From positions 2,170,001 through 2,234,000 of the forward strand of contig JAXBDG010000004.1 in assembly GCA_036320915.1 (NCBI GenBank): a DNA stretch of 64,000 nucleotides, given 5' to 3'. The number at the start of each line of letters is the position of its first letter. Positions within the stretch are counted from its first letter, which is position 1. The position numbers and the translations under genes are program-made. Of this stretch, positions 1 through 13,000 are shown piece by piece. The stretch is from Linnemannia elongata (lineage: Eukaryota; Mortierellomycota; Mortierellomycetes; Mortierellales; Mortierellaceae). The notes under the pieces are model-generated. The model was not told the DNA's origin. It ran no database searches and saw only the letters and a program-made list of their open reading frames with translations.

Positions 1-87
1 GGTCGTTCGGGACTTCTCTCTTTGGGCAAGCCCTATTTCATCTTCAAAGCGTGATCCGTGACCTGAGCAAATAACCTTAATGCATTG

Positions 88-93
88 TATAAA
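88..93 (+). promoter_or_regulatory. TATA box of the 195-659 gene
   Basis: A TATAAA hexamer lies about 100 nt before the ATG at 195, followed by an A/C-rich leader typical of fungal 5' UTRs. Seen in sequence; its use as a promoter is inferred. Confidence 0.5.
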
Positions 94-194
94 GTAAGAC
101 ATTTTTTCTCTATCAACAACATTTTCATCAACAAAACCAACACACCAACTCAACCCTCTCTCAATAACCAAGAATAACAACAACATCAACAACA

Positions 195-659
195 ATGGCG
201 TCTCTTATGCACTGCGTCATCCCTCAACTCGTCGCCCGCTCTGGAGCCTCATCCATCCGTCATCGTTCCATGGCCACCCTCTCCTCCTCTACCCCTACCA
301 AGGCCTCTAATACCATCAAGGGCGCTGCAGGAAAGGTCTCAGGAAACAACGCCACGACCGCTGCCGCCAAGGCTGCCACTCCCCCTCCCCCTCCTCCTGC
401 TGCTAATGCTAATGCTAATGCTGCCGCGGAGGAGAACCCACTATGGGAGTTGTGGAGGACCCACAAGCACAACAAGTTGGCTATTGGCACCGTCCTTGTT
501 GCGGCGCTGATGGGCGATGCAGCCGTCTCCTGGGCGTTCTTCGGGAAGAAGAATAAGGATGGTGAAGGCGAGGGCAGCGAGGATGCTGCTGCTGTTGCTG
601 CTGCTGTTGCTGCTGCTGAGAGAGTCGCCAATACTTCTGTCGCTGCCACTGTGGCCTAG
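195..659 (+). CDS. Small mitochondrial-type single-pass membrane protein, hypothetical
   Basis: I do not recognise the family. The single exon encodes 154 residues from an ATG in a strong context (AACAATGGC). Residues 1-50 are rich in Ser, Thr, Ala, Arg and Lys and almost free of acidic residues, as in a mitochondrial presequence (RHRSMATLSSS at 22-32). A Pro run (63-68) and an Asn-Ala repeat follow. A conserved-looking segment (NPLWELWRTHKHNK, 81-94) leads into one hydrophobic helix at about 95-116, then a basic/acidic patch and an Ala/Val-rich tail encoded by a GCT-type microsatellite. The layout suggests an inner-membrane protein with a short tail; function unknown. The long reading frame on the opposite strand is a by-product of GC-rich Ala codons. 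Confidence 0.75.
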   Translation: MASLMHCVIPQLVARSGASSIRHRSMATLSSSTPTKASNTIKGAAGKVSGNNATTAAAKAATPPPPPPAANANANAAAEENPLWELWRTHKHNKLAIGTVLVAALMGDAAVSWAFFGKKNKDGEGEGSEDAAAVAAAVAAAERVANTSVAATVA

Positions 660-890
660 GGCGAGCAAGATCAGGATACAAATATTTGAGGAGAGCAGGA
701 AGCCAAGTCCACGTTTGTTAGTGGAGACTCCCTTCCCTTCTTACACCAAATCCTCACAATACCACTACTCCCCACTCTACTCTTTTTGTATTTGCTATTA
801 AAAAAAAAAAAGACCATGCCTGACAATTTAGATTGTTGGGTTTACGTTTCTTTTGTGATAGTTGCTTTCAGGGTGTTCTTTTATGGTGTT

Positions 891-3221
891 TTAAAAGTTT
901 TCTATGTGTCATTGTTTGAGAACGTGCGAAAGAAAAGAAAAAAAAAGAGAGAGTGAATAAGGGGCGTTAGAAGGTGATTTACAAGAAAATTCTCGTAGCG
1001 AAGGATAGCAATCCCCTCCCCTCTCTGAACGCCCAGGCCCCACTGCTTCATGACGCTTTAGTGCATTTTCTCCTTGCGCCTTTTAAAATAAATACGACCG
1101 TGCAATTTTTTTTTTTTTTTACCTTTGTGCCAGACGAACTGCGTAGTATGATTACTAAATTTTGTGCAACAGGCCTGCAATTGCTTGCCCATCTTCTTGG
1201 GTCCACAAAAGAAGACTCCAATATCCGTATCCTCATGATTGCTACGGATCCGTTCAAACTCGACATCCAGATTCGGCCGTCCAAAACAAGTCCTCGCCCT
1301 GAGTCCTGTTACTGTATCCTCGAACGCATCCTGGTCATTCAACATTAGGTTGCCTACTTCAGAATGTCTTAGTTTGCCGGTGAGGAAGGTGTGGATCTCG
1401 ATGAACTGGTTCAGGTCTTGGGATTCGAGGGCGAGCAAGAGAGATTGGAACCATTCAAAGGAATCCTTGTCCCTGCAGATCCAGAAGAAGTAGACTTTGT
1501 GGAGCTTTGTGGCGGCGGTTGGGTAGTTGACTCTGTACCAGATGGATTTTAGGACGGAGGCGAAGGGGGTGACACCGATACCAGCACCGACGAGGACGGT
1601 GACTTCGAATTTGAAGACGTCTTCTGAGGCTGCTCCGAAGGGGCCGTCGATCATGATCCGGGGAAGGATGGTGACGAGACCTTGGTCCTTGTCGCCCATG
1701 GTCTCTTCCCATTCTGCGACGCCGTCGACGTCACAGCCTAATCGGCGTCCAAGTGCCTTTGTGAAATCGCCGACGACACGGATATGTACACTAAGGTAGT
1801 CTTCCTCGGGGGCGTTGGTTAATGTGAAGGGGTGCCATTGCCAGAGCGAGACTTCAGGGCAGCACAAAAAGATGTACTGTCCTGCCAGGGCGCGACAGGA
1901 CTCCTTCTTCATCTGGATCTCGACGACCTTGGACGGGTGAAGGATGACTCTAGAGATGGTTGTCTTTTGAATCCCGCGCCATTCTCGAAGGACTCTTTCG
2001 AGAAGATACATCGATCCACTTGCGACCCAGTATTTCCAGAAACTGGCAATATCCTTGCAGTGTGGTGGGCGATCCGGTGTAAGGAGACAGAATGCACCAT
2101 GGAAGGAGAAGAGCCCAAAAAAGACCAAGAACAAATGATGCCAATACCAAAACACCTCAAACTTTGCCTGACGGACCCTGGGAAGGGATGTAAAAACCAT
2201 GACCAAAAGCGCCAACAACATCAAATGACCTGTCAACCCTGGTCCAGAACCAAACATCAACCCCCAAAACGAAAACTTGTCCGGATCCGTCCTCGACAGC
2301 CTCCAGAAATTCACGTAATGCGCAAAGGTATGGAGTAGTGTGAAAAACACAATACTCCATGCAATTGCCTTATGGAACGCCAATGCCTTATCAAAGGGAA
2401 CAATCCGATTCAAGGGCGTAGACCGGAGCCAAGAGATGAGGGTTCGACAAACGGGGAAGAGGATCATTCCAGAATCGACATGGAGGACTAGGGCGGCTCC
2501 TCGGGCGATGGGGAGGGTGACGCCGAGTTTTGAACGGGCGATTACGAAATTGTCGGAGAAGTAGTAGTTGAAGAAGGAGAGGCCGAAGAGGCCGACGTGG
2601 ACTAGGATCCAGAGTGTTAGGAATATCCATCTATTGCCTATTCGTTTTTTTTTTTTTGTGTATGACGAGAACAAGAAATGGGAGTTTTTGGTTGGCGGAA
2701 AAAAGAAAAAGGGGTTTTTTTTAAAAAAAAGGCGGGTAAAAGAGGTAAGACATGGCCCAAGCACACCCCGCCATCAGATATGTTTTGCAACTGATGTTTG
2801 TTCAGTTGTGATCAACAACTGAATTCCACAGCTGATGTGTTCCTGAACACAAACAAACATTCAGAAACAAACGAGAAACAAAAAAAAAAAAGGCACCATC
2901 AGGAACAAAGAAAAACCACCGACAAAAAAGAAACAGACGAACCAAGCAATAACAAACACAAGAACACAAAAAACTCGCACAAAAACTGATAAACATACCT
3001 TCGTTGATCATCCAGATAGAGATACGTTGGTGCCAAGAGATAGGCCCTGGATCGCCCTCTTCTTCCTCACTGTCCTTTCTGGCTCGATCGCCTTTACGCC
3101 AAAGCCCTCCTAGGTCGTCGAGAGAGTGTAGCAGTCGGAGATCGGTTGCTGTTCCGTCTGTATATTGAGCCTGCTGCATTTGGTGCATCTCTGTCCTGTC
3201 TCGTGCGTTTAGCCGTGGCAT
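891..3221 (-). CDS. NADPH oxidase (NOX, gp91phox-like; NoxA/NoxB family)
   Basis: Catalytic NADPH oxidase that moves electrons from NADPH through FAD and two hemes across a membrane to O2, making superoxide; in fungi it acts in hyphal fusion and differentiation. Exons on the minus strand: 3221-2999, 2637-1123 and 901-891, giving 582 residues. The N-terminal exon ends in MINEG, and the next resumes with NRWIFLTLW. The heme ligands are visible with gp91phox spacing: H163/H177 (14 apart) and H241/H254 (13 apart). HPFT at 343-346 binds FAD; VLVGAGIGVTP at 422-432 and FFCGPKKMG near 545 form the NADPH site. Without the last splice the frame would run into a poly-Lys stretch from an A tract. Splicing GTAAAA at 1122 to the acceptor at 902 restores the family end KENF plus stop. 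No EF-hands, so a Nox1/2-type enzyme. The NoxA/NoxB assignment is open. Confidence 0.93.
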
Positions 3222-3759
3222 TCCTTTATCTTTCTTGGCGTTTGAGTAAGGCGAGGTCGAGTATGTGTTGATGTTTGTTGGTTGTATTACAAAAAATGAA
3301 AAAAGGTGTCGTGTGAGGTTGAATGTCGAATGAGGATTGAAAAAAAAAAAAAAGGAATGAAGAGAAATGAGGAATGGGCAAGAAAACAACAAGTGCGGCA
3401 AGTTTCATAAGAAAAGTGTAGGGACAATAATTCACATTTCAGGCAAAACAACCGAACAAGTTAGGACGCCCTCAAAAAAAAAAAAAAAAAAAAATTGTCC
3501 CTGGAGGTTAATAATTATTACTATCATATTGCGATTGTTGCAATGCAGTGAAAGGAAGAAGGAGCAGAAAGAAGGAGAAGGGGAAGGAGAGAAAGAAAGA
3601 GGAGGTGCGGGGGCACAGAAGTTTGCTCCTTCTTCTTTCAGTTTGAATGTAACAAAAGACGGGGTCATACCGATTCCTCTCCTCTCTCTCTCTCACCCTC
3701 GATTAATCGCAGCAAACAGAAGGCAGCAGATGGTCGACATCTTGTCTTTCTCTCTCTCT

Positions 3760-3890
<131 letters not shown>

Positions 3891-5591
3891 GCACTTCAAA
3901 CAGCCCATCCATTCGTCCCTGTCTATCTCACGCACTCCTCGCTTTCTCTCCCCTTCTCGCATATCTTTTCTTTTAATTTTATGCTTTCAATCATTCCCTT
4001 TCCTCCCCTTTGATTCTCTTGCCCTGGCTGAAAGAAAATATGTATAACTCAAACAAACACGAAAGGGCGGTTGACCCCTTCTGGTGTCTTAAGCTGCTCA
4101 AATTATGATAGAGAAAATAGAAAGAGTGCTAAGGTATTTAGTGAACGAGGGTTTTTGGTTTCCTGGGCTTTCATTTGGAGGGTGGAAGTGAGGACAGGTT
4201 GACGCAACATAGCATCAAGTAAAATAGATCCAGATTAGGCGAAAATGACTTTAGCCTCTATTCGCCTAGGTAGCCAATTTTCTGAAAGGGAACTCGTGAT
4301 ATCACGCGTAGGAGAGGGAAGAAGAGGATAAACACCAGAAGGGGGCAAAAGAGTAGAAAAACAAGTCGTGTCTAACGGCTATGTCCCGTTTCTCCTTTCG
4401 ACTGTGTGAGAGTTTGTGATTCTGCGGTTTTCTTTTTCAAATGTGAGTGGATGGGACATATGGGACACTACGGATATTTACAGCGGGAAAAAAAAAACGT
4501 CGGACATGGTCCACAAAAACAAATAAAGTGAGAGCATTCTTTTTCTAGATGGTACAAAAAAAAAAAAAAAAAGACGAAGTCGTAAGGGGAAAGAAAGGAA
4601 GGCAAACGAGGAGGATCGGGGAACTTGGATGGGATGGTGCGACCATGGCTGACACGAATCCAGATTGATTGGATTGTCGAGAGCAAGAGTAAAGTATGTA
4701 CGATACGAGACAATTGTGGAAGAAAAAAGAAAGAGATCAGCATGGCTGGACGCCATGGAGAGAGCAAGAGCAAAAGAGCGCCAGCCTGCGATTGACAATG
4801 ACAAGACAATATGCATCGGGCCACATGGTTGGCTGAAAAATGACCGAGGCCAATGTTTTCTATGAACTTTTTTTTTTTACTTTCTACGTGTGAATGGTGA
4901 ATGAGAAATGTTCTCGTCCCTTTATTCTTACTTTTCACTTGACAAATACGCTGAATGTTGGCTTTTTTGTTGGCGAGATTATGTCGATGCTTGGTGAGCA
5001 GTTGCTCATTGAAAAGGACAATGTGAGTGGAAAAAGAAGCGAGGCCTAGCAGAACGGGAATAGGAGAAAAAAAAACAAGGAAACAAAAAGAGAGGGTGAC
5101 TAAGGAGACAGAGGGAAGAGCAGGGGGTTAAAAACGACAATGGCTAAAGAAAAAGAAAGGCAAAAAATCAAAAAAAGGAAGATCTGCCCATCTGGAGACA
5201 TGAGCATCACCCAATATCAAGAAGGTACATGTCCATCCTCCATTCAGCTTCCCTTTCCTCTTCCTCCTCCTCCTCCTCCTACCCCTTTCCATAACCAATC
5301 GACATTTGAACCTATTGATGAGCAGCAAGATCTATATGAGGGTCTCTCTGCCCTGGTCTGTCTAACAGGTTTAAATTGACAACGACGAACAAACCCTTTC
5401 GTTTCGCCGTGTGTACGGCTGGATGAGAGTGCGTTTGAGCGATGCAACCAATGGGTTCGTTCATCTTTGTCTGCTTGTTTGTTTTGTCCATCCCATCCCT
5501 CAAATCCTATGCCCTCATTTCCCTCAGGAAAAAAATAATAATAATCCTCTGTGAGCAATGAGTTGTCAGCCTGTGCCCTCGCCTCGGTTGT

Positions 5592-5594
<3 letters not shown>

Positions 5595-5623
<29 letters not shown>
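5595..5623. repeat. T29 homopolymer
   Basis: Twenty-nine consecutive T residues in the spacer upstream of the RasGEF gene. Length could vary between strains or be a sequencing artefact. Confidence 0.9.
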
Positions 5624-5625
<2 letters not shown>

Positions 5626-7052
5626 GACGTTATTGTCTTGTTGATGTTCAGTGTGGATGAAATACATGAGACAAGATAGAAGAGAAGACGAAGGTTTTGT
5701 AGAAGAGAAAAAAAAGAGGGGTGGATGGGTAGGTGCACACGCTCATTCAATGGCTCAATGAATGTATCTGTGTGTGTCCCTTGTCTTTTCTTTTCAATCC
5801 ATTGCCAATTGAGCACACATTTTTGTATTGCAACTTGTAAGGAAAAGTAAAGGTGTTCACCTTCAAGGGACACAAGCAGGAGGCCACCATAACTCTACCG
5901 AGACGGTGTAGTCCCTCTGTCCCTCCTTCCCTCCTTCCCTTCTTCATTTTCTCCCGCCCTTTGTCCTGTCACCCTTTCCCCTGCCCCCCATCCATCCAGT
6001 CACTCAGGTACACACACAACTTTCTTTTTGTCGTCCAATGGTGTATGGGTTTCACACTTTCTTTTTGCCTCTCTTTTTTTTTTCTTTTTTCTTTTCTTTT
6101 CTAATCCTTTTCTCCTCCTTCCCCTCCTTCCCCTCCTTCTCCTACTTCCCCTTCTCCTTCGCTCATCCCCACAAACACACGCACACACACACATACACAC
6201 TCGACAACTTTTCATGTAATAGGTAAAACTGCGTGCCACCTCCCTTTCACGCCATTCACCACCGACACTAACACAGACAAGGGAACGAAACACAACAATC
6301 AACCGCGTCGAGAGAGATTCTCCACTCCTCATTCCTCATTCCCTCGAATTGACGATTCGAATCTTTGATCCTCCTCGGCTGATCAACAGCCTCTTACTTC
6401 CCACACTAAAGCACTCACACACTTCCTCGAGAAAGAACTACTCTAGGCTCGAGACACACATCTACCAACATCATATCACATACAGCCCTGTCCGCCCAAT
6501 TCTTCCTCTCCTCTCCTCGGCGAATCGCACTACTCGCTGTTGACAACGGGCTACACCAACACTATCCTCTCCACGCCACTACGACCGACGCGACCGAAGC
6601 ACCAAAAACTCCAATCGCCCCTCTCTCGTGTCTCACTCAATTCCACAATAATATCCCTCTCGACATTCAATCACGGTTCTATCCACGTTCCAGAAAAAAT
6701 ATCTACAGCTTTCCTCCGTCTACACTTTGTCACCCTCTCCCCCGTCACCCTGCAGCCAATGAACCATGCTGTACTCACCCACGTACTTCCGTCCATCCCC
6801 ACACTCAAACTACTCGGCCCTTGTGTCGAAAGAAACGCAATCAAAAAAAAAAAGATCTCCTACCTGCACGTTTTTCGCCACCAGTCCTGAAACCACGTCT
6901 TCTTTCCCTTCCTTGCTTTGCCACACAACCTTCACTCGTTCCAAACAATCCTGACACGCGCCTTGCTTCTTTTCTTCTTCGTCTTCCTCCTCCTTAGGAA
7001 AGTGAATCGCGCACTTTTTTATTTTTAAAACTCCACCATAAGCGCCTACTCT

Positions 7053-10000
7053 ATGCAGCTGGCCGCCGCATCGATGCCCATGGATGCGATTGGTCTCGAA
7101 CACTCCCAAGGCAGCAATAGGGATCGCTGCGTCTCGAGGTAATGTGTGTTTCCCTTCTCCCTGTTTTTTTTATTTTTTATTTTCAGCTATGCTTTACTTG
7201 TTCGTGTACTTCCTTCCTTCCCTTTTGCGAGCGAGCAGACAAGAAACATAAAAAAGGGTCATCGAATAAAAAAAAAAAAGAGCGCACAATCGTGTGTGCA
7301 CCATCTGAGCAAATTGATTGAGGATGAGATGAGGCAGTGTGTATGTTTGTCTTGATGTGTTTCGATATGTGTGTATGTACAGTACATGTTGTCTTGTAAA
7401 CTTACCATGGGATGTTCTCCCCTCCTTCCTCCTTCTTTCCTTCCTCTCTTGCTCTCTTCCTTTCTTCTTCTCTTCCTCCTCCTCTTCCTCTTCCTCCTAT
7501 TGTCGTTCTCGTCCCACTCACGGCCCTTCGTGTTCTGTTTGACATCACATTCGATTCCCTCTGCGGGTTTCCCCTGCATTTTTCCTTTTTTTCTTCTTTT
7601 TTTTCTTTTTTTTCTTCTCGCCCCTCTCCTCTTCGTCCTCTTCCTTCCCCTTCCTTTGTCTCCCCCCATCTTTGGTCGGCAACAACCCTGACTGACTTGA
7701 TCCACAAAATTTGGGTGGTGTTGTGTTGTCGTACTTTACCCCTAACACTCTTCTTTGCATCGATGTCATTTTGGAAACCCTTGATTCCTTCTTGGGGGCA
7801 ATAACAACCCTGAACCATACATAGTCTACCCATGTCCTCGGAACATTGGCCTGCAGATCGAGTCGATATCAACAACAATAACAATAACAACGATATTACA
7901 CCCAGCAATACCGGCAGCAGTAATAACAGCAATATAATCCTCGACAACAACAACCTCTGCAGCATCAAAAACAAAGACGACATCGACTCTTCTTCCATCA
8001 TGACCCTGAATATACCCAATCTTCCCGTCACCTCAGCCTCGCTCCTATTCCCTAACAGAACTCAATTCAGTCAACCACAACAATATCAACAACACGAGCA
8101 ACAGCAACAAGAACAGTCCTCGACCTCGCACACGAACACGAACACGCATGCGCATGCAGGGTTTCCCGAGGACATGACAGGAGGCGTGTTTGTTGCGTCG
8201 CTTCATCCTCTTTCTTCTCCCTCTTCTCCTTCTCTCTCTCCCTCGCCTTCTTCTTCGTCTGTTATCGCCACCTCGCCAGCATTGACCACCAGCAAGACCA
8301 TGGTCCCAACGCTCGCAGCAGTCACGTCCCTAATGGACCCAAGGCGCGATCCAGCCAATGATGAGCCCTCAGCGATCCGCCTCGACAAGGAGGAACAAGA
8401 AGAGGGGGCTGGAGCAAGAGGGATTCAAGATAAAGATGCCGCCACATCGACAACAACAGACACGACAACAGCGACAACAACAGAGTCAATGCGACTTTCG
8501 CTCTCGACTGGAACTGGATCTGTTATTCTTTCTATAGAACCATCAGACGGGTCACAGAGTGTCAAGGACGATGGCTTGGTGGTAATCGAAGAGTATGTCA
8601 GCATCGAGAGGGGATCGGCTGGAGACGACCATAAGGACACCGTCAAGGACACCATCCAACCGACGACCTCCTCTTCCTTCCACATCGCCCAGAGTGCAGC
8701 CGTTGTTGACAAGGAGCGTCTGGTCTCACAGCTGGAGATTGTGCCATCTAAATTAGATCCGCCAGTCCAGGACATCTCCCGCAAATCGTCCACTTTGTCA
8801 CCCCTGCAGACCTCGACTACCGCTTCTATTGTCAAAAAATCCATTCCTATTCCCGCTACAGCAATCCACGCAGCGACAATGGACTCGGATAACCCTTATT
8901 ATTCCACCTCAACTGCTCCCTTCTCTGCAGCAGCCTTTCCAACATCCACCGTTCCCAACTCTGCCTCTGGCTTCAACTTTCATTCGTCTACCTCTGGTCC
9001 TTCTTCTGAGCGGGGCTCGTATCTTGGAATCGAATCGCCTTATCCATCACCGACACCAGCATCTTCTCCCACTGACTACTTTTCCGCCTCGTGGGTCCTT
9101 CCCCCCATACCTTCCTTTTCAGAAATGGGTCTGACGTTTGACAAGAGCCGATCCAGCAGCACTAACAGTAATACCAAGCGCGAGACACCCGATAACGCCC
9201 AAGGTCGTCGTGGGAACGAGACCGCTTCAATATCGCATCAGCAAAACCACATCTCTCACGCCACACACAAACCACATCGCTCAGGGTCGGACCGACAGAG
9301 CGCCGGTACGAACATAGGCGAACATCTGCAGCAACAACAACAGGAAATCGTTCCTGACTACGATCCCTTTATCTTCGACCAGATTACATCAGATGAGAAC
9401 GAGGCATACATTCTCTGGAGTACGACACCCGAGTCTGGGACCGGCGGTGCAGCTGTCTCGGCTTCCATAATCGAAACCAGTCCAGCAGTAACTCTCCCGA
9501 GGAACAACAGATCAGGGGCTGTCCTTTCTCCTTCTGCAAGCCAGCAATCCGCGCAGAGTATACCGACTCCTGAGCCTTCTTCCTCCTCATCCACTCCCTC
9601 AACGGTCAAGCGATGGTCTGCAGGAGAGAGTAACAAGACCAAAAATCAGGGGAGAGACTCGTTCGACCACGACAGAGTGCGTACCCAGACACCCACGGCC
9701 ACAGCACCAGGTGAGGAGACCTTCACGGCCCAGTCCACTGCTCACGGTGGTGCATCCGATGCTGCCTTCTCGGGCTCAAGTCTACCGTCCTCACCCAGTC
9801 ACACAAAGTCCCCTGAAAGGATCAGCGGGCCCATCTCGATGCCCAAGCCAGCCTTTTCCAGCTCCTCCGCCTCGTCCAAGGTGAACGCAAAAAGCGCGGC
9901 GGCCTTGGGACCAGTAACAAGCAAGTCGGCTGCCAACCAGGAGAGCCGTGTGATCATGGCAGCAACCATCGAAAAGTTAGTTGAGAAACTCACAAGCGAT

Positions 10001-13000
10001 ATCGGTAAGTAATCTGAGAGAAAACTGAGTTCAGAGGGAGTGTGTAACAGGAACCCATGGTTTGTTATTATTGGAAAGCTTGGACAGCGGGGAAGGAAGG
10101 GAAAGGGGAGATGGAGGGACATGAGACGGGATGTTACATCTAATTTAAACTACCTGGAAAGAAGAACTCAACGCAGTGCCCTGACTCTTTTTTTGTCTCT
10201 ATCATTTTTTGGTGCTTCATTGTTATGCATGACCATGGTCCATGTATCTTTTAGATTATACCTTCCTTACGGACTTCTTCCTCATCTATCGCCTGTTTAT
10301 CTCTCCACCTGCCTTACTTCGACTCCTGATGGCTCGCTTTCAGTGGGCTCTGACTGAAGACACACCTCAGAGACAGATTGTTCGGGTCCGGACCTTTGTC
10401 GTGCTTCGACATTGGCTCTTGAATTACTTTGAATACGACTTTATGGGGTTCAGACTCCTGCGACGTACATTGATCCAGAATCTAAAGCTGTTGATCACCC
10501 ATCCCATCATCTGCTCAAGTGTTCGAGACCAGCGGATAGTCCATGAGCTGAGACGGCTCTTCCAACTCAAGCGCAAGCAGTATAGTCACGCCGTTGCCCA
10601 GCGTTCCCTCGAGGGTTCGACCGCCAGAAGGGAGCATTCGATTCGCTCCGTGCAGCATTGTATGTATATAATCTCAACCTGCATTTCTTTTTATTACATG
10701 CTACTTGTGGATCTCAATTAATCTAATCATGTCTTTCCCTTCCTCTCATTTCCTGTCTATTTTTTTTCTTTCTCCTTGGTGCTACTTATTGAACAGACAA
10801 TGCCGAGCATAACGGATCTGAGCGGTCGGTATTTGAGGAGCAACTATCTGGAGGCGATTCAAGCGACCAAGGCTCTGAACTCTACTCGACCGATAGTCAG
10901 AGCGAAGATGACGATATTCAGGATGACAGCGAGGACGATGACGAGGACGATGACGAACAGGATGATGATGACGATGGTGAGGAGGAGGAGGAGGATGTGT
11001 ACGAGGAGGTGTCCAGTTACATCATCGACGAAGGATACAGTCAACGCGACCAAGTTACGTCCGAAAACGACAAGGACAGCTCCGACCTTGAAGCTGAGGA
11101 CAGACCTAATGTAGATCGTCGCAGGTCATCCGTCACTGCCTCCATCATTAAGGCTCGCCTTCCTTCACCAACATTCTCTGCAGGATCCCGCCAATCGAAC
11201 GATGTCGCTTCGGAGTCCTTCTCGACAAGTCACCACCACCACTATCACCACCATGTCAGCGCCAGTGCCGACGCTGCGGATGGTACTGGAAAGATCCATC
11301 CTCGACCACGCGTCTCAGAGTCTTCAGATTCGCCTCACCACCATCATCACCGGAGCCACACTGTCCCTCACTTTCACGAAGCCCGATCTTCGCCTCGTCC
11401 TCGACCACTATCTTATGTTTCGCCATCCATCGATACAACCAGCTCATATGCGTTCTCGCCCCCAGAATCGCCCTTGCCGCTGGATGCCTACTCGTCCTCT
11501 CGTCCTCCCTATACTTCAGGACCATCCTCGAGCGACAAGAAGAAGACTTGGTCTCAGTACATGGCCGCCACTGTCGGACAACTGTCAAAAGTCAAGCGCG
11601 TCTTCAAGCCCAAGTCATCGCAATCGATCCAAGATCTTCGAAGCGGCGGACCATCCACGGCGACTTCGACTCAGCCTTTCATTCCCCGTGGCGGAGCAGT
11701 GGATCGAGAGTTTACAAAGTTTGGATCCTTGAGGTCAGCAGCAGGACCATCACGGTATTGGAACGAGGGCAGGAGCCAGAGCGAGCACAGAGTATCTCAA
11801 TCTGCGACCATGCTGGATGCCATGACCGCCACCAACAGCGTCGTTTCATGCGGGGAAGGCTATCCCGGAGTGAGAGAGTATCACAATAGCCATGAACACG
11901 GCGATGTGACTCGAGGCGGACAATGGTCGAGCGATGAGGATGGGGATTTGCGATCAGAATCAACCCGAAAGAGCATAGGTGACCGCGCCAAGTCGCGCGC
12001 CATGAACCACCGCGTGGACCAAACACATTCTTCAATGGCCCAAGGTCTAAATCACGGAGGATCACGCATCGCCGCAGCAGCAACACCCACGGAGTACGGA
12101 TACAGCACAATGGATGAAGGTGAGCAGCACCAATTGTCGAGACCAGCCTCTCCCCGAGGCTTGGATCCCCTGTCAGACGATCAAGAATTGATTCTGGAAC
12201 ATCGATCGCCTGGTCACGGTCTCATTCCTGTAGAATGGGATCAACTACCTTCATCATCCAACAACTCGCGGGCTCTTCGTCGCACGACTCCCAAACGAGA
12301 CAATCGCGCGTCTTGGATGACGTTTTCGTCCACTAGTTCATCCATCTTTGGAGCTGTTTTGACTCAGAATCACGTTCCACCGAGTCAAGCTATCCGGAGA
12401 GGAAGCGAACAGCTGAACGTTGAGCGGTTTGTGGAACGGACATTTGGATCGATTGCACCTCCAGTGGTCCCAGCTGGAGAGCAGCGACCTGCATACAGGA
12501 ATATGACGCGTCATAAGAGCACCGACGCCCTCAAAACGATGGCAAGCGAGGACTCTGGGAAACCAGTATCGGCAGCAACAGGACCACTGAGTAACAGCGA
12601 TCTACCTGGCGAGAACACTGTCCAGTCAGTTAGTCCTGGGATGAATGGAGGACGGAGGAGCCACACGGTTGCCCAACATCCTCACCGCCAGACAGTCCCC
12701 ATTATGCACCACCATTACCATCATCATCACTATCTCCAGCATCGCCAAAGCCTTCAGGACTACTTGCCCCAACGACGCCATTCATCAGATGTCCGAACCC
12801 TTCAAGGATGGTCCACTAACATGACGACCTCAAACGGTGACAAGAGAAACTCGACCGATCTCACCAGAGGCATATCTCAAAACTCAATCTCGCTGCTGGA
12901 GGGCGCCGCTTATGTTGCTGCACTTCAGGAGACTCAACGACAACTGAAGCTGATGACCAATCAGGAAAGTGGCCTCAGAGCAGCGCCTTCTCCTCCGCCT

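Noticed and set aside
260..649. 129-residue frame opposite the small membrane protein
   Set aside because: Ala/Pro-rich mirror of GC-rich codons on the plus strand; no motif and poor start context.
986..994. GAGAATTTT as the NOX ENF ending
   Set aside because: The bases before it are not an AG acceptor in the needed phase; the site at 902 fits exactly.
4468..4938. 156-residue minus-strand frame in the NOX/RasGEF spacer
   Set aside because: Runs through homopolymers, lacks a good ATG and domain, and has Phe runs from poly-A.
6000..6900. Several plus-strand frames of 60-116 residues
   Set aside because: C/T-rich leader-like sequence with Ser/Pro/Thr bias; no conserved features.
7402..8031. 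Minus-strand frames rich in Lys, Arg, Glu and Gly
   Set aside because: Complement of the C/T-rich RasGEF intron and the coding region; no motif.
11712..12110. Antisense frame within the RasGEF exon
   Set aside because: Shadow of a real coding exon in another frame.
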